A DNA stretch of 64,000 bases from Lithodes maja (GCA_037953745.1 JBAKBP010012363.1:1-64000); one strand, 5' to 3'. Counted from the first letter of the stretch, positions 1 to 13,381 are shown. The notes: generated by a model from the letters alone, not told the origin. Made by a program: numbers and translations.

Positions 1-365
1 GATCGAAGCAACATATAACAAAGATATACAGACGATCGAAGCAACATACAACAAAGATATACAGACGATCGAAAACATAGAGAAACAGACTTACAGACGA
101 TCGAAGAAAAAGAGGACAAATATATACAGACGATCGGCAAAACGGAGAATCAGACAACACAGACTTACAGACGATCGAAGTAACAGATGACAAAGATATA
201 CAAATGATCGAAGAAAGAGACAATAAAGATACACTGACGATCGAAGAAACAGACAACAGAGACATACAGTACAGACGATCGAAGTAACAGACGACAAAGG
301 AATACAGACAATATAACGTGTACAAGACAGACGACGAAGACATACAGACAATCGACAGCTTTCCA
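1..365. repeat. Degenerate short tandem repeat
   Basis: The motif gacgatcgaa(g) recurs about every 32-41 bp, with gatc at roughly 1, 35, 67, 99, 132, 173, 207, 239 and 277, separated by A-rich text such as acaaagatatacag. This is a minisatellite cut by the window edge. Reading frames over it are Arg/Leu/Cys-rich artefacts of the repeat. Confidence 0.85.
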
Positions 366-1480
366 TTATCCTGATTGGTGGGAGGCGCGTTCATCTTGTT
401 GGTCCTCCTCAATGGCTTGTTATGGTGGGTTTGGGTTCTCCTCGGGCTTTCAGTCTTATTACTACAGAGACGCTCGTAAGTGGACCACGGAGGGGGGGGA
501 GGGGTGGGGGGGGAGAGGGGGGGATGAAATGGTCATGTAAGGATATAATGCTGAAGATGTGAAATGCAATTGGTAGTTTAAGGAGCATGGTGGGGGTCAA
601 ACAATTTTTGGAATTGAATGAACCTTTGCAAAGAATAGCCACTTCATGGAAGCAACAATGAGAAATGAGTGCGTTTTCCCATCCCCAATTTGTCCTCAGT
701 GGTATCGAAATTATTGAATATATATTTACCTTTATATTTACCCTACTATATTTATTCATTGCTTATATCTAGCTATGTTTATCGGCTTTAAATGTGCCCG
801 TCAGTGTATGTTGGTTTTGGATTTGCTGTTGGAATTTCAACAGAATATCTCAAAAAACTCATTGGATGGATTTAACTGAAACTTCCTTACCTCTATTTAG
901 TACCGGAATAAAATTGACTAACTTTTGGTCAACATCTGACACCCGCCAGCCCTTGAACCTGCCTAAAGAATACCCAACCCAAATGATTCACTATGAGATA
1001 TTCCGGTTGCCTAACACTAGCTGGTGCAACTTCTCGGTGGGTAATTACGATATTTTTCTTTATTACTATTGAGGGGTATGATTACTTTTGCCATTTTCAA
1101 GCGATGTATTTTTAATTTCCCCCTAGACTAAGAAAAACACCTCCCCAGAACCCTTCAAATTAAATATAAATCACTACCCAGACCTCCTTTGAGATAACTA
1201 TTACCGAAAATGCCCGGCCAAAGGCCGGCTTTTCTTAAATTGATAGGACAGCTACTGGAGCTGACGCCAATTCGATAGTACTGTACACATTTAACCTATC
1301 AGCTTCTTGACTAATAAATGACATGTCTGACCTTATTCATCCAATGACAGGCAAAATATCATAAAGTAGGAAATAATTGTACTGAAATAGTTACTTGAAG
1401 GTGTTATAACCCATTCGGTAATAATAAGCCTTTCCTAAACCAAGAAACATCGTCTGTGTCAACCAAAATATATATATAAG
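366..1480. other. Non-coding, no gene seen
   Basis: A G-rich run (about 487-525) and AT-rich unique-looking sequence. A decayed piece of MITE-C (see 59508-59830) is visible at about 1130-1260, including the hallmark cggccaaaggccgg. No exon with splice sites or a recognisable protein was found. Confidence 0.5.
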
Positions 1481-1482
1481 TT

Positions 1483-1634
1483 GTTGGTGGTGTAATGGTT
1501 TAGATGCTTATGTTCTGGGTGTGGTGTCCCGAGTTCGAATCCCGGGAGGACCATATGCTTTCATTACTTTATTCAAGTACATGGGGGTTTGTAATGGATG
1601 ATTAATGTTAAGAACGGGGTGTTCCTTAATTATC
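1483..1634 (+). mobile_element. tRNA-derived SINE-1
   Basis: The tRNA-like head has an A-box-like ggtgtaatggttta and a B box gagttcgaatcccgg. It is followed by a body (catatgctttcatt ... aatgttaagaacggggtgtt) that recurs at 10617, 49895, 52490 (-) and 62396 (-). The head does not fold convincingly as a functional tRNA, so a SINE is the better call. Confidence 0.75.
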
Positions 1635-1683
1635 ATACTGACAAGGATTACTGTACATTATTAGTTTTGGTCGTCATTAGTAG

Positions 1684-1891
1684 TTAACCCTTTGAGGATT
1701 ATGCTACATGTTACCAGTATATTCTGGCTAGCATTAGATCATTTGTATACAGCTTAGGAAGGATCTGTGGTCATTATAGGCGTAAAGACTATCTCATTTA
1801 ACCTTCGGACTTTCATATACCTTTCCTAATCTATATAAAATCGTCTGATAATAGCAAAGAAAAATGCGTCATCGTATCTTGCAAGAGTTAA
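1684..1891. mobile_element. MITE-A, about 210 bp palindromic element
   Basis: Starts ttaaccctttgagg and ends gagttaa. It contains the family's mirrored core: tattctggctagcattaga near the left and aaatcgtctgataatagc near the right. Similar units recur through the window. TTAA at both ends suggests a piggyBac-type non-autonomous element (inference). Confidence 0.55.
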
Positions 1892-1914
1892 GCTCCATGT
1901 GCTACTGAATATTT

Positions 1915-2125
1915 AACCCTTTATGTACCAGCGACGGCTTCTATATTATATTCTAGCTATATTTAGACGATTTTATGCAGCTTAGGAAGGATATATGGTA
2001 GCTAAAGGATTAATTGAGATAGTCTGTAGCCCCTCAGTTGGTAGATGTCCATCCTATGCTGCATATAATCGCATAATAGTTGACAGAATATAATGAAAGG
2101 ACGTCACCGGTAGTGAATGGCCGAA
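1915..2125. mobile_element. MITE-A-like copy, diverged
   Basis: Begins ttaaccctttatgtaccagcg, carries gacgattttatgcagctt, and ends in gacgtcaccggtag before the next unit. It is the 'accggcgacg' subtype also seen at 58590-59095 and 59825-60045. Confidence 0.5.
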
Positions 2126-2224
2126 TTTCACCAGCGCTTTCTCTAGCAGTATTCGAAGGCAACGTTTCTCTTACATTTCCAGCCTCTTTTGCATATTGGT
2201 GTTGTTAACCATTTTAGTTTTCGA

Positions 2225-3150
2225 GGAATCCTGTTTACTTTATTTTGGCTAACATTAGAAGATTTTACCTTGGTTTGAGAAAACCCTCTTGGAGTCAAAA
2301 GGGTAGCACACGATCTCAAATATCATTCTGACTTCCCTTAATTCTTTCTTATTAAAATCGTCTACTAATAGCCAGAATAAAAGTAAGGAACTTGTCCACA
2401 TGTCTTTGAAAAGGTTAACTAGACTGAACGAAGAAAATGGCTTGAGATACCTGAATGCTCTGAATTTATTAATCAAAAGATGCAAGACTGGAATGGCTTT
2501 CGAAAATTGCTGAAGAAATCGGTCGTGTAACTCTGTCCTCATTTGTTCTGCTCCTAACAAGAACCGTGTTTACAACGTCAACAGATTATCTCTCTCCCAC
2601 CGTCACTCAACTTGGCATTATATTTTCTTCCTGGTGTTTTCCTACGTATATGTTATACTTTGCGACGATATCTTCTTGTTTCTTCGTGTACTGTTTTTAT
2701 TTATATTTGTATCTATATTTTCCCCGTAAAGAAGTCGGAAAGAGGTAATGTTTTTCTTGTTTGTCTGTCTGTCTGTCCGTGTGTCTGTACACAAGATACC
2801 TCACAAAATTAAGAACAGATTTTAACGAAATTTGGTGGGCAGATAGGATTTGCGCCAAGGAAGAAGTGATTCAATTTAGGAGGCAATCCGTATTGCACAT
2901 ACCTCCGCCAGCGTAGGTGGCTCGCAAAGTTACGAGCCGATTTTCAAGAAATTTAGTGGGCAGATAGCAGATGTTTCAAGGAAGAAGTTATTCCATTTAT
3001 GCGCTCTTCTGGGTGTCCCTCTAATTGCTGTGCAGTTTACTTGTTCGTGCTATGTTATTGCTGTTCATAATATTCCATTATATCTGTGTGTATGGCTGTG
3101 CTCCTAAGATTTCTAAATGTTGTGTTTATTGATTGATTATGAAGAAACGA
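2225..3150. other. Non-coding; MITE debris and a dispersed repeat
   Basis: A further diverged MITE-A half is visible at about 2250-2420. From 2755 there is a (tctg)n run. It is followed by two related segments containing 'ttggtgggcagatag' and 'aagaagtgattcaattta' (2830-3000), likely an old dispersed repeat. No gene is supported. Confidence 0.4.
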
Positions 3151-6100
3151 GAACAGTTTTTTTTTTGTTTTTTTTTTCTATGTGATTGAGGGAGGCAAAA
3201 GGCATAACTGCTATAGCGAGTGCCTCCCCCATAGTTGAAAGAGTGACAGGGCCAAAATCAAGGGACGTTCGAGCCAAAATGCCTGGACACACGGAGTTTG
3301 AAGCAATTTAAGTCATAGGAAGAGGGAAAGACTGATTCTGGGAGAGAGTTCCAGAGCTCAGCTGTTGAGTAGAAGAAAGTTTGAGAGTAACGTTTCACTC
3401 TTGGGTTGGAGAGTTGCACAGAGTAGGGGTGGGATTGAGTTGCAAGACGGGTACCACGTGCCCTACGTAAAGGAGGTGGTATGCACTGGGATAGCTCTGA
3501 GGAACACTGATTATTATAGTAGCGATAGAATAGCGAGAGAGATGCAACATTGCGGCGGAGAAGAGAGAGATTGCAGAGAGTTGGTGAGTGGACGGGAGTT
3601 AATGATACGAAAGCCCTTCCTTTCAACTTTGTCTAGGAGAGCGGTGTGAGAGGAACCTCCCCACACATGTGAACAATACTCAATACAAGGGCGCACTATG
3701 CCCCTGTACAGAGCAAGAAGCTGTGCAGGGGAAAAGAACCCCCTAAGGCGGTTGAGCACACCCAGCTTCTGGGAGGCTGCCTTAGCAAGACTGGTAATAT
3801 GGTCCTTCCAAATGAGAGCAGAAGAAAAAGAGACACCAAGAATATTGAGAGAAGATGAAGGGTTGATTTTTGTATTGTTGAAGAATAAGGGATAGTCCGC
3901 TGGGAGATCCTGACGGGTAGATAGATGGAGAAATTGGGTTTTGGAAGCATTAAAGTTAACAAGGTTTTCTCTGCCCCAATTGGAAATTGTATTTAGATCA
4001 GAATTTAAGAGTTCTATGGCTTCATTACGTTTGTTGTTGAGAGATTGCTGGCTGGGGCGTTCTGAAAAACTAATGGAGTAGTGTAAGGTTGAGTCGTCTG
4101 CGTATGAATGGATGGGAATTAAGGTACAGTTAAGGAGATCATTTATAAAAATTAGAAAGAGAATAGGAGATAGGACAGAGCCCTGAGGAACACCAGAGTT
4201 TATAGGGTGAGGAAGTGAACAATGGCCGTCCACAACCGCGGCTATGGAACGGCCGGAAAGGAAATTAGAGACAAAGGCACAGATGGAGGGATAGAAACCG
4301 AAGGAGGGTAGTTTAGAAATTAAAGATTTATGCCAGACTCTATCGAAGGCTTTCGATATGTCTAGTGCAATAGAAAAAGTCTCACCGAAGTCCCGAAAGG
4401 AGGATGACCAAGAGTTAGTAAGATATGAAAGAAGATCACCAGTAGAGCGACCCTTAAGGAAGCCATACTGGCGATCTGAGAGCAGATTATGAGAAGAGAA
4501 ATGCTTAAGAAATTTGGAAGCAAGAATAGTTTCAAAAACTTTATAAAGACAAGAGATAAGAGCAATTGGACGATAGTTGGAGGGTTGAGAGCGGTCACCC
4601 TTCTTTGGGACAGGTTGAATGTGAGCAAACTTCCAGCATGAAGGGAAGACGTTAGAGGATAGACAGAGACGAAAGAGTTTGCCTAGGCAGGGAGTCAGCA
4701 CGGAAGCACAGTTTTTGAGAACAACAGGAGGAACACCGTCCGGACCGTACGCCTTATTAGTGTTAAGCCCAGAGAGGGTAAAAAGTACATCTTTAGAAGA
4801 GATTAGGATATTAGGCATAAGTAAGAGAGAGGAGGGCGGAGAGGGAGGAATAGCACCGGAATCATCCAAGGTGGAGTTTCTAGCAAAAGTTTGAGCGAAG
4901 AGTTTAGCTTTGTCAGAGGAAGAAGTGATGGTTGAGCCATCAGAGTGGGAAAGGGGAGGGAAAGACGAGGAAGAGAAATTGTTGGAGAGGTTTTTGGCTA
5001 GATGCCAGAAAGCTTGGGAAGAGCTAGAGTTGGATAGTTCAGTGCATTTATTATTGATGAAAGAGTGTTTGGCAAGTCGAAGAACAGATTTGGCTTGATT
5101 CCGGGCAGAAACATATGAAGAATGAGAGTCTTGAGTTTTAAGGCGTCGGTACCGTTTGAATGCTTCCTCCTTATTGCGGACAGCAGTAGAACAGGCGTGA
5201 GTAAACCAAGATTTTTTAGCATTAGTCTGAGAGAAAGAGAATGGAATGTATGCTTCCATGCCCGATAGGATTACCTCGGTAATGCGTTCAGCACTCTCCG
5301 AGGGTCCTCGGCCATGGAAGCAGAAATCATTCCATGGGAAATCAAAGAAGTACTGCCGAAGAGCCTCCCAGTCGGCAGCGCCAAAGTGCCACAAGCGCCG
5401 CCGGCTAGGAGGATCGGGTGGCTGTACTGGAGAGATAGGACAGGTGACAGAGATAAGTTTATGGTCGGAGGAGCCCAAAGGAGAGAAAAGATCGACAGTA
5501 TAAGAAGAAGGGTTAGAAGTTAGAAACAGGTCAAGAATGTTGGGCCGATCTCCGATGCGATCCGGGATACGGGTGGGTTGCTGAACTAACTGCTCTAGGT
5601 CATTTAGGATAGAAAAGACGTAGGCTTGTTCACCAGGTGGATCAGTAGTGTGAGAGGAGAGCCAATGGCGGTGGTGAACGTTGAAATCTCCTAAGAGGGA
5701 GATTTCTGAGAAAGGAGAAATAGATAGAATGTGTTCCACTGTAGAGTTTAGATAGTCAAAGAATTTGGGAAAGTTGGTAGAGTTAGGGGAAAGATAGACA
5801 GCACAGAAATATTTAGTAAGAGAATGACAGGAAAGTTTGAGCCATAAAGTTGAGAATTCAGAGGAGTCGAAATCGGGAACACGAGAGCAAGTGAGTTTGT
5901 TGTGCACATATGCACAACATCCGCCTTTGGCTTTGAAACTAGGATAGAGAAAGTAGGAGGATACAGAGAAGGGGTTGCTGGATGTTGCTACAGACACCTG
6001 AGTTTCGGTGAGGAAGAGAAGATCAGGTTTGTAGGAGGAGAGATGGTGCTCAACAGAGTGAAAGTTAGAGGAAAGTCCGCGAATGTTGCAGAAATTAATA

Positions 6101-6180
6101 GAAAGAGTAACAGGCCGAGGTCCAGGTAATTGTGTGGGGTCGTCAGGGGATGGTCGGTCGGGTGAGGGGGCATTTATGGT
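3150..6180 (-). mobile_element. LINE-a: non-LTR retrotransposon (EN + RT)
   Basis: The - strand frame 5997-3514 encodes 827 residues and stays open upstream to about 6130. It contains an apurinic-type endonuclease (LLGDFNVHHRHW, then SSDHKLISVT) and a reverse transcriptase (SKAFDRVWH, SGVPQGSVLSPILF, SYADDSTLHYS). A frameshift near 3540 moves the C-terminus into 3626-3258. The 3' end is A-rich (T tract at 3155-3180 on the + strand). I infer an I/Jockey-like lineage, but the clade would need a phylogeny. The frameshift makes this copy inactive. 3'-end fragments recur at 19560, 36540 and 45690. Confidence 0.85.
3514..6130 (-). CDS. LINE-a endonuclease/reverse transcriptase ORF (frameshifted near its 3' end)
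   Basis: Order from the N-terminus: endonuclease (starts near INFCNIRGL, through GDFN and SDH motifs), linker, RT fingers/palm (GPDGVPPVVLK, NYRPIALI, ALDISKAFD, GVPQGS, YADD) and thumb (LNILGVSFSS ... LGVLNRLRGFFSPAQLLALYRG). There is no clear ATG; the frame is open upstream of 5997, so this copy may be 5'-truncated or rely on an upstream start now lost. The expected tail (NVASLSLFYRYYN ...) continues in another frame after a single indel around 3540. It belongs to a mobile element, not a host gene. Confidence 0.85.
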
Positions 6181-6229
6181 CCCCCCCCCCTGGGGACTCC
6201 GAGGCTGGGCTATAATTCATCATTTTTTT

Positions 6230-6990
6230 TTTTTTTAATTTTGGTGTGGAAGAATGAAGTGTGGTGTGCATGTTAGTGTAGTGAAGTGGATAGGAGGAAG
6301 AGGTGTTTGTGAGAGCTAGCTGGATTGCTCTCAGTGTAAATGAGGCACAAAGAAAATCAGTAAGAGAGGCCAAGCAAGTGAAACAGGAGTTCCAGCGACT
6401 CTTTATCACATGCCTATAACCTCACCTGGGTCTAGCCCTGATCGATTGGTGCCTACAATCTCCCCACAGAATCTATATTATGTACTCACCTGATTGACTT
6501 GCTGTACTTTCATTACAATGCTGCAATATTAATAATATCCTGGGTAATACTAGACGATTTGTTCATCTTCGGAATAACCTCTGAATTAGATTATGTAATG
6601 GTCCATACATTACGCCATCGTCTTATCCCCCCCCCCCCCTCCACCCTACCTTTCCTCTGCCACCACGTTATCTCAGCTATATAGTGATCCCTCCATTATC
6701 CCAGCATCCATAATTCTTAACCTCATGACATCCTATACAACTTTCTCCATAAGTTTAACCTCTTCCGCATTACACTGCATCTTTTCTTCCCATATCTTAT
6801 TTGCATCAAGGTCATTTAGTATAATTTATTGAATTTCATTTGCCTCCTTGGCTTCTTAATCTTTCTTAATGTTAGTAAACTAGTCACAATTCAGAAAAAA
6901 CAGCAACACTGGGTCATCAGAGAACTGAGGGAGTTACTAGCGATTACTTTACCCCTTTGATAAATTATGTAGCTTCCTAAATTGAATATA
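6230..6990. other. Non-coding, low-complexity AT/C-rich sequence
   Basis: Poly-T (6222-6236 region), a C run near 6630, and AT-rich sequence. No repeat family member or exon recognised. Confidence 0.4.
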
Positions 6991-7253
6991 ATGTTTACCA
7001 GAGTATGGTACAAATAGCATTGTTTACCAGAGTATGGTACAAATAGCATTGTTTACCAGAGTATGGTACAAATAGCATTGTTTACCAGAGTATGGTACAA
7101 ATAGCATTGTTTACCAGAGTATGGTACAAATAGCATTGTTTACCAGAGTATGGTACAAATAGCATTGTTTACCAGAGTATGGTACAAATAGCATTGTTTA
7201 CCAGAGTATGGCACAAATAGCATTGTTTACCAGAGTATGGTACAAATAGCATT
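6991..7253. repeat. 29-bp tandem repeat, about 9 copies
   Basis: The unit gtttaccagagtatggtac + aaatagcatt repeats head-to-tail with almost no divergence (one copy has 'ggcac' instead of 'ggtac'). This indicates recent expansion. Confidence 0.95.
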
Positions 7254-7449
7254 ATCGTACTAAAATTATTAAGGACCCATTAACATCAGTCTCAGTAACT
7301 TTGCAATATTTACTTGAAATCAGTATATACATTCTGGTTCTGTACAGTACATTTGTATGTACTATATATACAGTATACATATATCTATATATATATACTG
7401 TATATAATATGAAAGTAATGTCAATTAACACATTATTATTATATAATTA

Positions 7450-7612
7450 CATCCACAAACGTCCTTAACATCTAACCACATACACAGTGGTAGAGCACTG
7501 TCGTCCTGTGTGTGGGTCCCAGGTTCGATTCCCGGCAGTTGCAATCATTCATCATTTATTAACCCTACACTTTATTGTGTACGTGGTTAGATGTTAAGGA
7601 CGTTTGTGGATG
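7450..7612 (+). mobile_element. tRNA-like sequence enclosed by a 36-bp inverted repeat
   Basis: Arms 7450-7485 and 7577-7612 are reverse complements with one mismatch. The loop carries an A-box-like agtggtagagcac and a B box caggttcgattcc, i.e. a tRNA-related head. It resembles a SINE head trapped in, or forming, a foldback element. Confidence 0.65.
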
Positions 7613-8157
7613 CAATGATATGATATATATATCCTTAATTGATGTGTGTACAGGAAATCGTAGTCTTATAATGAAGGTGAAGATCAGAGACAGCGTAAAC
7701 AACAACATCTGTATTATTTTCTATGAATGCAAGCTTTCGGCAACTGCTACTGCCATGATCACACCTAAAAAAAGAACAAGATAAAACACATAGTAGAAAC
7801 ATTGAATTATGTAAAAGAATAATTCTAATATTAAAGTAATAATCTAACGCCAAATTGATCCTTATTATAAGTTGAGGTTTATACTTAATGGAATAAACGA
7901 ATAGTGGAAAATACGAGTAAAGCCATAACAATCTGTTTCTTGAAGAGTGATGGAATATGAAAAAATGCGAACAATAATTATATAGTTACGGTATAGAATC
8001 CTAACATATTGAGAATGAAATTAATATTAGCGAAACATAATGTGCTAGTCTGAATATGCCTGTGTAAGTAAGGAAGAAAAGTATGACACGCATAAAGCAA
8101 GGATAGCAAAATGAAAGACTTGAGAGAGAAGTAAAGAAAAGAACATACCAAGGGCTG

Positions 8158-8520
8158 CTAAGGGTTACTCGGAAAAACAGAGTAAAACTGGGCTGGGTGG
8201 TCGTGTTTAGCTATGGCGGGACGCAAACGGTGTGCATAGAGACCCTCCATGATATCAAGGTCGGTAGCGGAACGGGAACTGGCTAAAATACTAAAGTGAT
8301 CCCTATTTATAATGTGGTCACGAGTTTCACTGTGTTGACGAATGGCCGAGTACGGGGGTTTTGATAAGGGTCTGTTGGTTCGATATGATTTACCTACGTG
8401 TTCGCTGATGCGAATACCCAACTGACGTTCAGTCCTGCCCACATACTCGCTCTGACAAGCGAGACACGTATATTTGTAAATGACACAGGACTGAAGCTTG
8501 TCGGGAATTCGATCTTTGAA
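8158..8520 (-). pseudogene. Penelope-like GIY-YIG endonuclease, C-terminal fragment
   Basis: The translation has the shape of the Penelope C-terminal domain: a Cys-containing segment (CLACQSE), then YVGRTERQLGIRISEHVG, an HSETRDH motif, and a terminal LDIMEGLYAHRLRPAIAKH. The GIY half is degraded; the arginine-containing helix (QLGIRISEH) and the downstream acidic residue (IMEGLYAH) remain. The upstream RT is absent, so this is a remnant. Assignment rests on motif pattern; similarity to PLEs would settle it. Confidence 0.65.
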
Positions 8521-8553
8521 CCTAAAGTGTTGACTAATTGTTCTTTGTGGTTT

Positions 8554-8602
8554 GAAAATAAATCTGAAGCTGAAGAATTCAGCTTCAGATTTATTTTCAA
8601 CC
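8554..8602. repeat. Perfect 23-bp palindrome arms
   Basis: ttgaaaataaatctgaagc... is followed after a 3-bp centre by its exact reverse complement (tcagcttcagatttatttt). It marks the junction between the endonuclease fragment and the right inverted arm. Confidence 0.85.
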
Positions 8603-9087
8603 CGCCCATGGTATGTTCTTTTCTTTACTTCTCTCTCAAGTCTTTCATTTTGCTATCCTTGCTTTATGCGTGTCATACTTTTCTTCCTTACTTACACAGG
8701 CATATTCAGACTAGCACATTATGTTTCGTTAATATTAATTTCATTCTCAATATGTTAGGATTCTATACCGTAACTATATAATTATTGTTCGCATTTTTTC
8801 ATATTCCATCACTCTTCAAGACACAGATTGTTATGGCTTTACTCGTATTTTCCACTATTCGTTTATTCCATTAAGTATAAACCTCAACTTATAATAAGGA
8901 TCAATTTGGCGTTAGATTATTACTTTAATATTAGAATTATTCTTTTACATAATTCAATGTTTCTACTATGTGTTTTATCTTGTTCTTTTTTTAGGCGTGA
9001 TCATGGCAGTAGCAGTTGCCGAAAGCTTGCATTCATAGAAAATAATAAAGATGTTGTTGTTTACGCTGTCTCTGATCTTCACATTTC

Positions 9088-9905
<818 letters not shown>

Positions 9906-10070
9906 CACGAGTTGGTGGTGTCAGCGGAGGGCGGGGTGGACACAGTGCACGCCATAGTCCAAGTGAGAGTGAGAGACGTTAATGACAACCCTCCTTACTT
10001 CACACACCACAACCCCAAGATTACTGTGGTGGAAGAGGATGACAGAGACCTGCCTGCTACTATAGCTAAG
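9906..10070 (+). CDS. CadN: Neural cadherin, exon a (EC repeat boundary)
   Basis: 55 codons, phase 0 at both ends, flanked by tttgcag and gtaaag. It encodes the end of one EC repeat (IVQVRVRDVNDNPPYF, the linker that binds calcium between repeats) and the start of the next (ITVVEEDDRDLP). N-cadherin is a homophilic adhesion receptor of neurons and epithelia. Upstream exons lie before the window. CadN identity rests on downstream exons matching Drosophila CadN closely. Confidence 0.9.
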
Positions 10071-10862
10071 GTAAAGAGTTGTTTAAAAGCAATCGGAATT
10101 CTTCTTCTGTTGGCACATGCATTCAAATGAAGATAATTACCTCAACATTTCTAATGAACAATATAATGAACCCTTTGAAGATTACGACGTATCTTGGTAG
10201 TGTATTTTGTCTACCATTAGACAATTGTATGTAGCTTAGAATGAATTTGGCAATTAATAGGGTAAAGACTATCTTAATTCACCTTCTAACTTTAATGTAC
10301 CCTTTCTAAGCTAAATTAAATTGTCAGGTAATAGCCAGAGAGCAGAACAAATGCGTAATAATATCTTGAAAGGGTTAGAACTGGTAAGATACATTGCTAA
10401 TATTCCCTGTTCCAAATAAATATGCCAACATTCTTGAACATTAACCTCAGTAACTCACAAATGACTAGAGTAATCCAGCTAATATTTCTACCGTTTGGGA
10501 AGGGTCAGCCAGGGAATAGTTGTGGAAATTAACAGCCAGATTGCTCTAGCCTTTCTTGAATTAAATATGTGAATTATAAATGGATATGAATCGTGGTCAT
10601 GTGATGTACTTATAACTATCTTGATGGTGTAATGGTTAGAGTGTTTAAGATCTGTATGTGGTAACCCAGGTTTGAATCCCGGTAGGACTAGGATCACATG
10701 TTTTCATTAATTTAATTGGAAGGTGTTTGGTGTTGGAGTGAAATTTATATATTAGATTACAGAGGTTTGGGGTCACGATTTCTGGCCTACCTACTTGGAA
10801 CAGGGTATAGTAATGACTGCCTGATCTAACCTGCAAAATAATAGACCTTATACCATTGCCAG
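10071..10862. other. CadN intron with MITE-A and SINE-1
   Basis: MITE-A spans about 10165-10385 (ccctttgaagattacgacg to gaaagggttag). SINE-1 spans 10617-10800 on the + strand, with tRNA-like head ggtgtaatggttagagtg and B box aggtttgaatcccgg. Confidence 0.6.
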
Positions 10863-11000
10863 GTGAGAGTGGTGGATGAGGACGCCAGTGACCGTGGGCG
10901 TCTGGTGTATCGTCTGGCGGGGGATGGTGTAGACGACCAGCCACCGGGCGACGCCTTCTTTACTATCAATGCCAGGACTGGAGACCTTATCCAACTCAGG
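10863..11000 (+). CDS. CadN: Neural cadherin, exon b
   Basis: 46 codons, phase 0/0, acceptor ttgccag and donor gtgggt. Carries the N-terminal half of an EC repeat: VRVVDEDASDRGRLVYRLAG (the DxD-type calcium site and YRL strand) and FFTINARTGDLIQLR. It joins directly to ALDRDPP of the next exon, giving the standard GDLIxLxxLDRD order of an EC repeat. Confidence 0.92.
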
Positions 11001-13381
11001 GTGGGTACGGTTCTATTATCGAATCATTTTAATCTCCAAAACAAGTAACACCCCGTTTTTAACATTAATCATCAATTACAAACCCCCAATGTACTCGAAT
11101 AAACTAATATGATAAAATTGCAAGTATTCATGGTCACAATTTTCATAAATACAATTAGAAGAAATTAGATAAAGAACTTAATTTAATTGATCACTTGCAA
11201 GTTTCAGGCAATATAGAAGCTTAACCCCTTCAGCACCATGACGTAATTTCATCATATTCTGGTTACCATTAGACTATTTGATTTAGTTTATTACTACCTC
11301 TAGGACTCAAAGGGGTAAATACGATTTCAATAAACCCTCTTGGTGACATCGGTATCTCTTAAACTGCATAAAGTCCTGATTTTAGCCAGAATCAAAGGTA
11401 TCATTTGTAAAAACGCATCATAGTAGTGAAAGGGTTAAGCTGTAAACATTGCAAATAACCTGAAGTACAAGTTCGAATACATTATATAACTATAAACACA
11501 AGAATACCAAGTCAAAATCAATATTATTTCCAAAAATAATAACATTAAATATATTTGCAACTCTGCTAAATATATAGAGGCCCAAACCTTGAATTTGTTT
11601 ATAGCTGGACAGTTGCAAGTTGTTAATTGTACATTTCAACCATTTTCTTACTATGCTGATTACATGTAACGCTGTACCCGTGAATTCTGCTTATGAGGGA
11701 GATATGTACTTAACTGAGCATGCTTGTTATATCTAATTGTTCATTTTTGGTCTTACTATTTTGTATTTATGAATTTCCTGGCTCTTATATATACGTCTGT
11801 ATTTTAACGTCGCCTCATCCCAATTACTGTCAGAACTTGGATATCATCTTACTCATGGCAAATTATGTTTTGTTCTAAGTATTTCTGTTCTCACGGCCTC
11901 CAGTATATTCAACAAAAAACATATGAACAATCGTGCCAAAAAAATGTTGTGTTTATATTATTATAATGAACTCACCTCTGTATATTATTATTATTATGTA
12001 ATGGAAATTCACTATGTTGTGCATGCCTGTATCGAAAAACTATGTTCAAGTTGCTGAAAAAAGGTTTATTGTAAACGTGTGACAGTTTCGACTCTCTGGA
12101 CTCCTATTCTTCAGGGCTCCAAAGAGCCCCATTGATTGAATGGTGAGACTAGGCATTAATATAAGATTCACAGATTTTTTTTTTTTTTTTTTTAATGCGT
12201 ATTTTATTCATCCATTCCTTTTATGTTACTATTAGGCATTCTTCTGTGTTTTCTTGCTGTCACTTTCTTTTTATTCCAAGTAAGTATTGTTGACTTCCCA
12301 TTAACACTCATTGGGATTCTGGGACTATAATAACCCATTCAATTTTATTACGTTATATTACTCAGTTTTACTGAACTTGAAACCATTAGGACTTATCATT
12401 AGGATTTACCATTAGAACTTGAGGCTTCTGCCTAATGTCGTATGCATCACTTAGTTGTTCAACCCATTGGCTGCAGGGGACGTTCCAGAACGCCATGGCA
12501 ATTTATAGCAATTTACAGGTTTTTAAAGCCTGTGGAGAAGAATCCGAGTGAGCGGGAGTGCGGCAGGCTCCCGTCCGCTCTCCAGCCAGGCGGCCGCGGC
12601 ACTGAGGGATATCAGCCGAGTCCCGCTAGACATATGCAGTGCTGCCAAAGGCAATGTAGCGCAACATTAGCAATATTCGCTCAGTATTAGCGAATATTTG
12701 CCGTTGTCTATGGTAGCGCTGCGGATGAATCCCACGCGCTACGAATCTCGTTCTGGTATAATTTTGAAGCTAGTTTTCTAGTTTTTGGCTGAATACATTT
12801 CATTTCATTCAGACACTTGCTCAATCATTCTGGAGTGCCTGAATGAGCCCTAATATAGTGGAAATATGCCCGCAGCGTAAGTGTTAAAAGGGGGTTATTT
12901 TGTTTATATTTATTATTTTATGCATTTCCTATTTTGTATTAGGTATCTCCCCAGACCTCTATCAAGCTTAAAAAATCGACCCCAAGAACCCCCTTGAAGA
13001 TAAATTTATACACTTTTCGGTAGAAAACTGTCCCGGCCGAAGGCCAGTTCTTACTAAATTTCAGGCTCGCTATCCCTTGCTAGGAAAATAATTGATACCT
13101 AAATGGCACGAAAGGTCTTAATGCTGGCAAAGAAATAAGGCAAAAGGTCTTAAAATCGCCAAACCAATGGGGAAAACGTATTAAAATCTCACAACTAATG
13201 GGGCTAAGCATGAAGAAGAAGGGAAAATAATAATAAACCTCCCCTTAAAGTGAATGTATTGACAGCTTGAATAAATTTAAAAAGTTGTCATACTGGATGG
13301 ATTACTTAGTTAACCCTACTGTAGCATTATTGTGTGTTCTGTACTTATCTTTCATTTCTTCTTCATTTATTTCTATCCTAG
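11001..13381. other. CadN intron of 2.4 kb
   Basis: Holds a SINE-1 fragment (about 11043-11105, -), MITE-A (11222-11442), AT-rich sequence to 12430, a GC-rich unrecognised segment (12465-12740, with cggccgcggcac) and MITE-C (about 12895-13255). No further exon seen. Confidence 0.5.

Noticed and set aside
409..1072. Open frames of 90-116 codons near the left edge
   Set aside because: Driven by G/C runs and AT-rich text; no splice context or recognisable protein.
1483..1560. Functional tRNA gene
   Set aside because: B box is good, but the acceptor stem does not pair and the same unit recurs with a shared body; called a SINE. The same applies to 10617, 49895 and 62396.
6991..7253. CRISPR array from 29-bp repeats
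   Set aside because: The 29-bp units are directly adjacent with no spacers; a minisatellite.
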